Source: Strigamia acuminata (Eukaryota; Arthropoda; Chilopoda; Geophilomorpha; Linotaeniidae). Taken from it: DNA of 64,000 nucleotides. The position numbers were made by a program, and so were the translations under genes. Positions 38,383 to 49,449 of the stretch are shown here, piece after piece. Position 1 is the first letter of the stretch; the number at the start of each line of letters is the position of its first letter. The stretch covers positions 4,402,001-4,466,000 of the forward strand of contig OX442316.1 of the NCBI GenBank assembly GCA_949358305.1. The letters run 5' to 3'. The notes beneath the pieces were generated by a model. It was not told the origin of the DNA. It made no database searches and worked only from the letters and a program-made list of their open reading frames with translations.

Positions 38383-39571
38383 AAATGTTCTTGGTAAATA
38401 TGATGGATGCGATATACGCGCCTCGAATTTTAACATTAATCAAGAGGAGTATTAAATTTTGCAATTTGATTGGGTGAAATCTCGGATTTAATCTCGTTTT
38501 CGAGAGAAATAAGCCTCGCCGGAAGGTCTGAGACTAAATTGAGTGAAGTTTGCGTTTTATTGCACTGCCAGATTGTTGTAATTAAGAAAAGAAAATTGCG
38601 AGTGACGTGTGCCAATATTTAAACGTGCGTTCAATTAATTGTTAAGTTTAAACCTTGCAGTTGTAAAAACATGATAAATAGTGTTTGATTCACTTAATTA
38701 CACATATTTACTTGTTCGGAAGCGTTTTAATTAATCTGTGTGGAGTGAATCGAGTGTTTTAAGGAAAAAAATTCATTACGGTGCTTGGGAACCATTAGAT
38801 TTGGACCAGAAAAAATTTCCAATTACAAAGTTGTAGAGAGCAGAGTTTATTTGGTTAGAAAATGTTAATGGGGTTTGCCACAGACATTAGTGCAAATATA
38901 TTCCGCTAGGGTGGGCCCTGTATTGAAGTATTTCGAATTAATTATTAGTTGTCTAGGTTTAATTAGAGCGCTGTTAGATTTTTCCAAACTGATAATTTAT
39001 CTTTACAAATAGATTTTCTTAAATTTTCGTAAATCCTGTTTGTATGTGTGTGATCAAATAAGCGTTTTATTGGCTGGCGTGTGTCACGTGCTGACATGAC
39101 GTCAAGAACAATAATGGCGTCGTAGTCCTAACTCGACGATTTCGGCCGGCAATTCAGGAAGGTAATTTAAAGTTACATCGGGAAAGATAGTTTACAGAAT
39201 TTTAAAAACGGAATTAAATTAATTATCGCATTCGATAGACGCCTGTAGTTAAAAACTCTCACCGGATTCGGCTGCTGAGAACGAGAACGGAACGTCCAAT
39301 CGCACTCAATGGGCGATCTCGTACATCACTTTTTTAATATGAGGTTAGGATTAGGATATTGTGTAAAATTCCGACAGAATTACAGGACTTTTGCTGCAAA
39401 AGAATATCATATCACGGATCCGTGAATCAAAAAAATTAAATTTTTAAAATTTAAGCTCTAATTTTGCGTTATATCACTTTGAAATGGTGTGATTAACACG
39501 CATATAAATGAACATATTCACTGATTTGCTTGACTCCTACCCAGAAACGTGCGCAAATAACGGTTAGTTAT

Positions 39572-39815
39572 TATACTCTGGCCATGTGTAAGTTTGGCCT
39601 AAATCCGAGCCTCATAACTCACTCTGTGCTGCCACCAGGAAAAATAGTTCAGAGTTTATTGCTTGCTTCTTCCAGAAATCTTAGAACGTTCGCTTACTAT
39701 TTTCAGTAGATCGGTTGCAATCCTGGTGTTTCGATCTATTTTCTTTTATCACTACACCAGAGAAAAGGCTCGGATTTAGGCCAAACTTACACATGGCCAC
39801 ATTGGCCAGAGTATA
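39572..39815. repeat. Long inverted repeat (foldback)
   Basis: The left arm 39572-39612 (TATACTCTGGCCATGTGTAA and onward) and right arm 39766-39815 are reverse complements, with 33 bp perfect at the loop-proximal end. The right arm has a 10-bp insertion (complement of AATGTGGCCA) that looks like a local duplication of GGCCA. About 150 bp separate the arms. If transcribed, the RNA would fold into a long hairpin. Confidence 0.85.
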
Positions 39816-40086
39816 GAACACAGCGCCACCATAGCGGCAAATCAGTGAACTATCAAATGCAATTCGCCCCATACTGTAGCTCGGGAAAATACCAAAACTA
39901 TTTACGTCCACCAAGACGTATTTCCCAAGGGCGGCAAGAGAGATTACCGTAGATTTCCTATCAAATTATTGCAATCCTTCACTTTCCGCTTGCGTGAGTT
40001 CGTCCCACGAATTGTGCAATATTTCACGTTGTGTAATCGAGTGCAAACAAAGTATTAATATTAATTTTTTGTTTTTCAATTTGTAG

Positions 40087-40182
40087 ATGCACAAGGATGA
40101 GGCCGGTCACATGACTATTCCCCTCTGGTTGCTCAACGCCTTTCTCTTCAGCTTCTTTGACTTCTCTGCGCCACAGCAATAA
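40087..40182 (+). CDS. Possible alternative last exon of cpo
   Basis: A pyrimidine-rich tract and TTTGTAG acceptor are followed by a 31-codon open frame starting MHKDEAGHMTIPLWLLNAF and ending APQQ-stop, with AATAAA overlapping the stop. The preceding cpo exon 8 ends in phase 0, and an internal GAG|GTCGGG in exon 9 is also phase 0, so the frame could be used as a hydrophobic alternative C-terminus. I do not recognise this peptide, and exon status rests only on splice signals, phase and higher GC than its surroundings. Confidence 0.35.
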   Translation: MHKDEAGHMTIPLWLLNAFLFSFFDFSAPQQ

Positions 40183-42463
40183 ACCAAAGGGACTTTTTTC
40201 CGGCCGCACGACGACATCATCTCCTGTGCTCTTTGCATCCAGTGGTTAATTTATTCGATTTTGTACATATCATTGATTTCCGCTCTCTATATTTAAGTAT
40301 ATGACAAGTGAATTTTTAGATGCGGCGCGTTTGTTGCATCTATTTGTGCGTTTCTCTTGAAATTCATTTGTCGGGTTTTTTGTGACGAAAAACAAAGAAA
40401 GAAACAAACAAACAAAGAAACAATTTGTGCTTTTTAGGAATTTTATTGTGTGAAGGGTGTTTAAACAATTTATTCTCCATTTTCTTTCTCTTCTTTGCAT
40501 ATCACGTTGTTGCCGATCTTCTGGTTGAGGTTGTTTGAGTGTTTTTTTTTCCTTTTAGCTCCGATCGTGGGGGCAACATATCTTCGATGCCCGTTATATA
40601 TAAATATTATATATATAAATTGTCTGTTGCCATTTTTTGTTTGTCTCGGCAACTTCTCAACCAGTTTTTCCGTCCAAAAAAAATAATGTGTGGAACGAGG
40701 TTAATTAGTCCGTTGCCTTTGATGGCTGAAAATGAACTGTTAAGTGTGGCGCGGCATTTTTCAAAACATTTTACAATGCCTTATCTTACAACAAAAACAA
40801 CAACAACAACAAAAATATCGTGTAGGTAAAAAAAAAAAAAATTACAAAAAAAAATATATATATATATATTAAAAAAAAAAAAAAAAAAAATTTAAAAAAA
40901 AGTTTAAAAAAAAAAATATTAAGAAAGCTCGTGTGTCTTAATCTCGACAATCTCGGTCTGGTGGCCATTTTTAAAATTCTAGCGAATAAAAAAAATTACA
41001 AAATTAAAATCGACAAAAAATCCCCCAAAAAAATAATAAATTTAAAAAATTAAAAAAAAAAAAATTAAAAAAAGGAATACAAATGTTTACAGATAAAATT
41101 GCTTTATTTATATCATATTTACCTCCACCTGGAGGTGAAATTTAGCCTCAAAGTGTCTTTTTCGATTTGCAGATAAAAATCTAGAGAAATTATTAATCCC
41201 AGTTCTAATCCTTATCTCAAGTCGTGCTCTATTTTTTGTTCGTTTTTGTATTTGTTTGAGAAAAAGAAGAAGAAAAATAAATAAAATAAAATAAAATAAA
41301 TAAATAAAAATAATAATAATATCCTGGGCATTGACAAGAGGTTGTTTGTAAGCAATACTTTTAGACGATAAACTCTTGGGTTTGAGTTTAGCATTAAATT
41401 AAACTATAATTCCTCACCTATAGTGAGGTTTTTGAAGTTTCATATCTCAGTCAGTCGTTCGCCCTCTGATTATCTCGCTAAAATTAGAAAAAATTGGAGT
41501 TAATTTACAAAAAACAAGTTCTACTTGGCTTTTTTCATGACAAAAATGTTTCGCTGATGATATTTTGCCAATTAGTACCTTAGTTAATAGTTTTAATGTG
41601 TAGTTTTTACTGTTCGTCCCCGAAAATATTATCTAGTTGAATTACGCATAATCTATTTTTACTGAGATTTGGATTCAAATTGTAGTTGAATGGAAAATAA
41701 ATTTAAACAAAAAAGAAGACTCAGCATCAGTTGTTAGCGGCATCGAACTCATAAATTATGCAAGTTATAACTTTATCATAAAAAACTTTTATATATAATT
41801 ATATATAAATAATGATTATAAATAGGAAATATTGTTTTGAAACTAGTCAGTGTTTTTCAACGCAGCTGAGCCGAATCTGAGTAGTGTGTTCAGGTGCATT
41901 TTTGCGTTTTTCATGATTTTATTATCGACTAAAATCCTCAAAGCATTCCAACTTGATGATAAATTTAGAAAATGAAATTTTAAAGAAATCGGAATGAGAA
42001 AAAAAAATTAAAAAAAAAAAAATAACTTATTCCTTGTTGGTCATATCGAGCGAAATGAATTTATTGGCTTTTTATTTTTCATTATTATATTCACTTGTTT
42101 ATTTTTCAAACATTTGTCCTGCTCGGCAATTTTAAGCCTCTCGTCCAATCAAATTCCCAATTGGCACGAAAACAAATAAAAGAATCAAACATGAGCTCAA
42201 TTTCAAGTTGATTGCTGCTGATGAGTTGAAATGAAAATTATTATTAAATCTTTGCAATTTTATTTCAATTGATTGGCACGTGAATACTCAAACAATTTTT
42301 TTTTTTTATCTTTTTGTACATTTTTAGGCACTTATTAAAAAAATAGCAAAATAAATAAATAGCACGGAAAAATCCAGATGGGTGACATTTGAATGAGACG
42401 AGTGCGCTGTTTGCTCAAAATCATTTACTTGACTTGGCAATCGTTTTTCATCAACTTGTTTCT

Positions 42464-42470
42464 TATACTA

Positions 42471-42520
<50 letters not shown>
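42464..42520. repeat. (ATT)n microsatellite
   Basis: About 17 uninterrupted ATT units; an (AT)n tract follows at about 42858-42892. Confidence 0.9.
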
Positions 42521-45251
42521 TACAATCCGAAATGACAAATCATATAATATAAACAGCCTACAAGTTTTTCTTTCCTTATTTATTGCTCGTTTTATTGTGT
42601 TTTAAATGTTATGAATGAGTAGACTACTTGCCATTAAGTATCCAATGTTAAAATTGTAATTGTAACATATCAGGATAGTTGAAAATGTTTTTTTTTTGTC
42701 ATTTTTTTGTACTATTTTCAAGGTATTTATCGAACAAATTTTTTTTTATTGATTCTGGATATGATGTTGGCAACGAATGATGTGTGTTGGAATGAAAAAT
42801 TTGCTTTCAAAGTAATTGGTATTTTAAAATGTACTTTTTATTCAAATAATACCTATACATATATATATATATATATATTATATATACATACTGTTAGTTG
42901 AAGAAATAATTTTTTTGGTTCATTTTGTGGAATTTAATGCTATTTTTCAATCATTGGTTCAAAGTTCAAGCTAAACAGGGCCGGTTTTAGATTAATTCAA
43001 AAAGGCTGGTTTGAAGAAAAAAAAATTTAAATTAAAAAAAAAAAACCAGTCCTGATTTGTAAAAGACCCTGTAATCATATTCCAAGCAGAGCGAATTAAT
43101 TTTAATTTCGTAAATATCAGATAAAATAAATAAAAGAAGAAAAACAATATCATCCTAAGAGTGCCTTGGTTGGCTTTGCTGCAATGCACGACTTTTATGA
43201 GAATTTCTCTCTATATCTTTCTCTCTCTCTCCTTATAAACATTAATCTTTTTTGCCTGCTGGACAGGATGGTGCACAGGGTCTTCAAACTTTAAAAAAAA
43301 AATAGAAAAAAAAGAAGAAAATATCAATCTGTTTGTGTGCTGATAGCGAACGTCATAAATCATCATTTTGGATGGTCGTCGTTTGACCATCCTATGCATA
43401 TCCTAGACAAGGTTGTTTGCAGTGCCTTCTTATACAGCTCTTTTGCTTTTATTAAAACGGCAAAATCAATTTGTAAATGTAATTGGGAAATTTTCTACCT
43501 GCCATTTCAGAGTTTGTGGTTAACCAAGTGTCATTCCTAAAGCCTTAGTATTGATGAAATTTCACTCGTTGAGCGTGAATTGATGAGTACAGGGCTTAAA
43601 AGGGCTTAAAGAAACCAAATACTTGTTCTGGATCAGTTCTTTTGGGTATTTTTGAGGATATTTGAGGCGTGTTTTGTTCAGATATACCGTTTGGAACTTT
43701 TAATGCAAATTCAATTGAACGCACTTGTTGCATGAACACCGAGCACACGTTAAATTTTCACATACAAATTTCATGCATGTGAGTATTTTATTGTAATAAT
43801 AATTAATAATAATTAAGGATTATTAATTAATATACTAATAATAATAAGTCTGTCCTATCTTATGTTGGCCTCTTATACTTTTCAACATGTATTTCGTCAT
43901 AAAGTTCTTGTAGTATTGAAATTTATTTGTTTTTTTTATGTTTCGATCGATCAAAGAAATATATCACATTTTTTAGACACCGAAGGAAAGAAGATCAAAT
44001 TTTGGATTTGCGCGCGGATTTTTATGGGAGTTTCGAGTTTGAGTTTTTTTTTTTTGTTTTGAAGATGACGTAAGGAAAAATTGATAATAATGCAATGCAA
44101 AACACACAAAAAACCACCGATTTTTGGGGTTTTTGAGTTGATTGTGGACCGATTTCGTGGTTTTTTTCAACGGTGATTTATTGGAGAAGAGGGAAAAATT
44201 AGTGAATGAAATTTATGTAAATTAACGTCATGAATAAAATAGATCATTTTCAATTTATAAACTGTTTGACTGTTTATTTTATTTTATTTTTATTTTTAAT
44301 TCAAAGACAAGTGAATGTGATAAATCACATAATTTATAACACCCGAATTGCAAGCTTTTGTAATCTTGTTTGAAAATAAATAATAACAAAAAAAAATTAG
44401 TTGTAAAGTTATATAAATATTTTTTTTTTTAAAAAAAGTGATATAACTGTATAAATAATTTTTTTTTTATAAAAAAAGTTAGAAACTATCCAAACTATAT
44501 TTTTCCTGTAAATATGATTTAAAATTGGCTCCACGTTTTCCTTGTTTCATAAATATAATTCCTGGCGACTCCCTGTGCTAATTTTTCGCATTACCACCAG
44601 GAAAATGCAATGTATAAAACAGAATTTAAATTGTTTACATACAAATATGTTTTCGTCAGTGAATAATAATAAAATAAAAAATAACTACAACATTCTAATA
44701 TACCCAATTATCAACGAATTGATTGAACATTCTTTTTCTACGACCAGCTAAGCACGGCGCAAAGATTTCGATAATCTTTATTTATTGCTGAACAATACAC
44801 GTCCAAATGTCAGATCCATCCTGACGGGGTGGCGCCCTAAATGTCTAATGCCAAAATGTCGACGAGAGTAAACTCTGGGATTTTTTAAAAGTCTATTGCG
44901 AAGAAATATATGACGACCAACGAAGAAATGACTACTTTGTGCCTACATTGCGTGATCCGTTGCTGGTTTAAAATTCATTTTTATGAGTTCTGTTTCTTTT
45001 GGAGACGCAGATTGAATGACCCACTGTTCATTGTTTGACCATTTGAACGAATAGCATGTCGGTTGGTCCCTTAAAACTCGAACTAGGTCGGATATCCGCA
45101 TATCCATGACTCGGATGAGAAATACAAAGTATTTTCGGCCAAGCGTCGACCTCGAATTACAATTTATTTACACTTTGACACCTCGGAAGTGTGCCTTAAA
45201 AATACACAAAGGATTAAGCGGGTCGGAAATAATAAGAATAGACGTTGCAAG

Positions 45252-45259
45252 TATTTAAA
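45252..45259 (+). promoter_or_regulatory. TATA-like box of the OBP-like gene
   Basis: TATTTAAA lies 72 bp before the ATG at 45331, leaving room for a transcription start near 45283 and a ~48-nt leader. Confidence 0.4.
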
Positions 45260-45330
45260 ATGCTCGTTGGTTTGCCACCACAACACAACAAACTCGAGCA
45301 TTGGACACTCACAATTCGTTTCGTGGAACC

Positions 45331-45985
45331 ATGAATTCGATTATTTGCATCACTTTTTTGGCAGTTTTCATCACTGTCCAAGCGGAGGTATGATGTACAC
45401 AAATATATTGCTTTTCTTTTATTAATTTTTTTCTCATTTTGTCCTTAGGATTGCTTCAATTACGACATACCGGTCAAAGAGAAAGTAATGTTGAAGGATG
45501 TTCAAGATGAGTGCATGAAGAAAGTCAAAGACGAAGTAAAAAGAAAATTATTTATAAGTTTTAATTTATTGTACAAATATTTTTCTTTTTCCACAGAAAG
45601 TCGATTACGTTTCGTGCATCGAGTGCAAACTCGAGCTTGTAAGTTGTGGTAGTTAATTCTTAATTGAGATGATTTTTTACGTTGAAATTGATGGAATTGT
45701 AGGTGGAAGGCGAAAAGAAAATCCCCAATTTCGAGCATTACAAAACACTCATGACAAAAATGATTAAAGACGATAAAGATAGGGAAGCCATAGTTAAGGC
45801 TGTGGACGATTGTAAAGCGACCGAATATAACGGAGACAACAAGGTAATAAAACATCAACAACTAATGCAATAACTTTACTAATAACTTCCGTATTTAGGA
45901 GGAGAAATACTTGACTTGCTGGCGAAAGAAATTCATCGAAGTTTGCGGCAAAGACAGTCGTGTTTCCGGCCCACGAGGTTTATAA
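45331..45985 (+). CDS. Small secreted OBP-like protein
   Basis: Five exons (45331-45387, 45449-45535, 45597-45638, 45703-45843, 45899-45985) join in phase 0 to 137 residues. Residues 1-18 are a signal peptide (MNSIICITFLAVFITVQA). The mature part is acidic/basic and helical-looking with seven Cys. The last two, in CWRKKFIEVC, have the C-x8-C spacing of C5-C6 in insect odorant-binding proteins, and C3 to C4 is 40 residues, also typical. The C2-C3 spacing is atypical (CIEC, x2 rather than x3) and the C1-C2 interval is short or uses an extra upstream Cys. OBPs carry small hydrophobic ligands in extracellular fluid. Another small helical secreted family is possible. The poly(A) signal AATAAA is at 46104. 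The gene faces the first WAP-like gene, with 165 bp between the two stop codons. Confidence 0.6.
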
Positions 45986-46103
45986 TTAAACCACAAACGT
46001 TTTTGTTTTTGTTTTTGTTTTGGGGGTTTGTCGGGGAAAATGAAATTTACTGCACTTTATTTCTGCACAAATTTTGATTTAATTGTAAAATTGTACGTAA
46101 AGA

Positions 46104-46109
46104 AATAAA
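46104..46109 (+). terminator. Poly(A) signal of the OBP-like gene
   Basis: AATAAA 119 bp after the stop, just before the converging WAP-like gene. Confidence 0.6.
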
Positions 46110-46150
46110 TTACACACACTGTATATATAAATATATATTTGTGACTGGAA

Positions 46151-46532
46151 TTATTTACCAGCTGGTACAGGTGTTTGGCAAATGTAAAATGTTCTGCCAG
46201 TACTTTGCTGTAAAATGGGACAACATTTGAAATTCCCTCGACAATTTTGATCGCCAGAGCAGGGAACGGCGCGAATTCCTCTCGCTGGGATTACTGGCGT
46301 TGGATCAGTGCATGTACCAGTTTTATCTACCAATATAAGTTAGATAAATCGTCATGTGGTAATAATTAATTCGATATTTCGAGAGGTACTTACTGGCACA
46401 ACAGTTTGGTGGATACATTCGACAGCAAACGTTCTGCGTTGAAAGTGTATTGCAAGTGCATCGAAATCGACAGGAATCAATATCCATTAAATAATGCATG
46501 AATAAAACGAAGAGAAAAATAAATCTCAACAT
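46151..46532 (-). CDS. Cysteine-rich WAP/crustin-like secreted protein, copy 1
   Basis: Two exons, 46532-46394 and 46326-46151, join through a phase-1 intron to a 104-residue protein. Exon 1 gives a signal peptide (MLRFIFLFVLFMHYLMDIDS) and a Cys-rich segment CRFRCTCN...NVCC...PPNCC. Exon 2 gives a WAP-like module: GTC...VPCSGDQNCRGNFKCC...YICQTPV. A Cys-rich segment followed by one WAP domain is the layout of crustins, which are antimicrobial or protease-inhibiting secreted proteins of arthropods. The module has six Cys where a canonical four-disulfide core has eight, so the fold may be a variant. A GGAATAAAAG TATA-like box and TCAGT initiator lie at about 46573 and 46548. The function is inferred; no member of this exact family is known to me. 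Confidence 0.75.
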
Positions 46533-46545
46533 GTTATTCTTATTG

Positions 46546-46582
46546 ACTGAAGCATCGAATTTACCCTGGGATCTTTTATTCC
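46546..46582 (-). promoter_or_regulatory. Core promoter of WAP-like copy 1
   Basis: On the minus strand an AATAAAAG TATA-like box (about 46572-46580) is followed 25-30 bp later by TCAGT (46550-46546), matching the arthropod initiator. The same GGAATAAAAGATCCC box is kept upstream of copy 2. Confidence 0.45.
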
Positions 46583-47247
46583 GATTTATTTCGTATGCGC
46601 ATCAACATTTTGTGCATATCACGTATCAGGATGTGGGCACAAAACCTTTTTGTTGATGGTTGCGTATATTCACACCATTTTCAGATGTATCATTTATTCG
46701 TGTTCGCTTTAATGAATTTTTGCATAAATTTAGTAAATCGCGACATAATTTGATTACCATAAATGTCCATTTCCCTGTGTAAAAATAAAAATACGTTTTA
46801 AGTTGGCAAACTTCCATTTTCTTACAAAATACGCGTAATTTATGCACGAATAAAGGAGGAGTGTGACGTTTGAAACGAACCATTAAGCAATGACGTGTTT
46901 TCAGTAAATCTGGATATCTCTTGTCCCTAGAGCTTCGCTGCACTTCATGTAAATAATTGCTGGAAAAATTATCCAAAACACAAATTTAATAATACCACAA
47001 CAAAACAAAAGCATTGTTTAATGTCCACACGCTATTAAGAAATGATATTTTAATGTTTACGAAATTTTAAAATCAATTTTATTGACAATTTTTGTCGTAT
47101 TTTTCAAGTAAAAATTATGTCATGAAATTAGATTGGTTAAAAGGGTTTTATCGTTTGATTTTCTTTGCAGAAAAGCCAAAGGATTTGCGCAACTCCAACT
47201 CCAATTACACACAAAGTGTATATATAAATATATATTTGTGACTGGTA

Positions 47248-47629
47248 TTATTTAACAGTTGGTACTGCTGGTGTTTGGCAAATGTTAAATGTTCTGCCAG
47301 TACTTTGCTGTAAAATGGGACAACATTTCAAATTCCCTCGACAATTTTGATCGCCAGAGCAGGGAACGGCGCGAATTCCTCTCGCTGGAATTACTGGCGT
47401 TGGATCAGTACATGTACCATTTTTATCTACCAATATAAGTTTGATAAATCGTCATGTAGAAATAATTAATTCGATATTTCGAGAGGTTCTTACCGGCACA
47501 ACAGTTTGGTGGAAACAATCGACAGCAAACGTTTTGCGTTAAAAGACTGCAAGTGCATCGAAATCGACAGGAATCGATATCCATTAAATGATGCATGTAT
47601 AAAACGAAGAGAAAAATGAATTTCAACAT
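47248..47629 (-). CDS. Cysteine-rich WAP/crustin-like secreted protein, copy 2
   Basis: Exons 47629-47494 and 47426-47248 give 104 residues that differ from copy 1 at only about fifteen positions. The signal peptide, all cysteines and the CSGDQNCRGN(F/L)KCC block are retained. The start is set at 47629 because it aligns with copy 1 and directly begins the signal peptide; an upstream in-frame ATG at 47734 would add a Cys/His-rich leader incompatible with secretion. The gene and its flank (about 47206-48190) are a duplicate of about 46117-47100, so this is a recent tandem copy. Mature copies 1 and 2 have 13 Cys, leaving one unpaired. Confidence 0.75.
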
Positions 47630-48221
47630 GTTCCTAATGAGTGAAGCATTGCATTTATCGTGGGATCTTTTATTCCGATTTATTTCGTGTGTATCAGCAT
47701 TTTGTGCACACAACGTACAAGGATGTGGGCACAAAACCTTTTTGTTGATGGTTGCGTATGTTCACATTTTTAGATGTATCATTATTTCGTGTTCGTTTTG
47801 ATCGATTTTTGCGTGTATTTGTAAATTGAGACATAATTTGAGTACCATAAATGTCCATTGCTCTGTGTAAAAATAAAAATGCGTTTTGGAGTTGGCAAAC
47901 TGCCATTTTCTGCAAAATACGCTTAAATTATGCACGAATAAAGGATGAGTGTGACGTTTCAAACAAACCATCACTACTTGTTTTCATGAAGCTTATCTGA
48001 ATATCTTTTGCCCCTAGAGCTTTACTGCAGCGGTTAAAATATGAATAATTGCTGAAAAATTATCCAAAACACAAATTTAATAACCACAACAAAACAAAAA
48101 ACATTGTTACATGTCCACGCGCTATTAAGAAATGATATTTCAATGTTTACGAAATTTTAAAATCGATTTTATTGACAAATTTTGCCGGTACAAAAAATAA
48201 ATGATCATCAATCGTTTAGTG

Positions 48222-48617
48222 TTAGCCGCTACCAGTTGGTGTCGTTGTTGACGGCGTCGTTGTTGTTGTCTGAGGATATTGCAAAGGAAACATGCAAACA
48301 TTCATTCCACCTTGGACTGAACAGCATTTTAGAAATCCAGTACAGAATTGATCCCCGAAACAACCAATACTTCCATAAGCAGCCATAAGTGGAGCCGGAT
48401 CAGGACAAAATCCCGCCTTATCTAGAAACACAAAAACAAATTAAATTAGAATAAGATATCCCGTTTGGGACTTACTCGGGCAGCAATTCGGTTGTGATAA
48501 TTTACAGCACCAAGCTTGCACGGCCCCGTTATTACAGGCGTTGCAGAAAAATGAAGAAACTGTTGTCATTGAGGAGAAAATTGTGAGTAATAATATCAAC
48601 ATCGCCTTGGCGAACAT
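48222..48617 (-). CDS. Cysteine-rich WAP/crustin-like secreted protein, divergent copy 3
   Basis: Exons 48617-48476 and 48421-48222 join in the same phase-1 position, giving 113 residues. It begins with a signal peptide (MFAKAMLILLLTIFSSMTTVSS), then FFCNAC...WCC...PNCCP. The module runs KAGFCPDP...GCFGDQFCTGFLKCC...MNVCMFP and ends in a Thr/Pro tail (TTTTTPSTTTPTGSG) that could be O-glycosylated. The KxGxCP start and C-x5-CC core are closer to a true WAP than copies 1 and 2, but two canonical Cys are still missing. Total mature Cys is 12. A TATAAATAG box lies at 48673-48665. The shared intron position shows common origin with the other two. Confidence 0.75.
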
Positions 48618-48664
48618 GGCAGGAGCGTCGCAGCACAAATAAATGAGACTCGTTTGCCGGTAAC

Positions 48665-48673
48665 TCTATTTAT
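48665..48673 (-). promoter_or_regulatory. TATA box of WAP-like copy 3
   Basis: TATAAATAG on the minus strand, about 50 bp before the ATG, implies a short leader of roughly 20 nt. Confidence 0.55.
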
Positions 48674-48739
48674 ACGTCGTACTTATACAAATGGAGTTTA
48701 CTATTTTGGAATTAACACGTGAGTAGTGTGGAATAAAAC

Positions 48740-49445
48740 ATGTAGTACACATTGACGAAGCATTTTAGACATCCGAATTTTTTTTTACTGGTGACCTAAA
48801 TCAATTTCTATGATTTAAAAACTTAAAAATAAAAATAATTGCAGGATGTCGTGCGTGTTACCAAAAAATGTCTAAAGAGAAGTAGGTTACAAACGTATTG
48901 TAGTTAATTTTGAGGACAACTGTTATATTAGGCTTACTTCATATAATACTGAATGTTTGAAGGTATAGAAACAATGTAGACGAGAGAATGGTTTTGTTAT
49001 GAATCAACATTATGTGTAACTGTAGTAGCAAACAGGAGTCTGAGTGGATCTTTGAAAAACAACATTAGTTTATTCTTCTGTAAACACTACAACAACTACT
49101 TGTAGCATTTAATATCGGTTATTCACGTTTTAGTGTGTTTCAAAGTTATTTTTGCATGTAGCGAAATAAATTGCAAGCTGAGCTTCATTTGATCCACAAG
49201 CTCATGTTTTGTCATAGCTCAGCAATGAGAGGCAGTTGAATAGACTTGCTACTCATTTTGAAAATTCACAACCAAGGAATAAACAAAACAAATGCAATAA
49301 CATTCGTTGCAAGAAAATAAAATAAATTTATTTTTTAACGACTACTTGTATACAAAAATTTACTCATTCTCCACACGTTTTTCAAGAGATGATTCCCATC
49401 ATAGTTGCCGCCACGAAGAATTCGATGCTTTTGAAGCTGCTGTCA
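48740..49445. other. Intergenic, nothing recognised
   Basis: AT-rich with no recognisable exon; precedes the MITE at 49450. Confidence 0.4.
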
Positions 49446-49449
49446 TTTA

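Larger units (their letters stand above)
38383..45250. other. cpo 3' region and gene-poor interval
   Basis: The first kilobases are probably cpo 3' UTR and flank. Apart from the candidate exon at 40087-40182 and the inverted repeat at 39572-39815, I see no gene. Long A/T runs occur at 40830-40920 and 41040-41070. A short perfect palindrome ACCTCCA-CC-TGGAGGT lies near 41122. Confidence 0.45.
46117..48190. repeat. ~1-kb tandem segmental duplication
   Basis: Unit 1 (about 46117-47100) and unit 2 (about 47206-48190) both run from TATATATAAATATATATTTG through the gene and promoter to a TTTTATTGACAA motif. They stay alignable throughout, including noncoding flank. Short indels and scattered substitutions separate them. 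Confidence 0.85.

Noticed and set aside
46626-46976. 116-codon frame between WAP-like copies 1 and 2
   Set aside because: It is promoter flank of copy 1; the homologous stretch at 47.7-48.0 kb is frameshifted, so it is not conserved as coding.
47630-47734. Upstream in-frame ATG of WAP-like copy 2
   Set aside because: It would put a Cys/His-rich leader before the signal peptide and is not conserved in copy 1.
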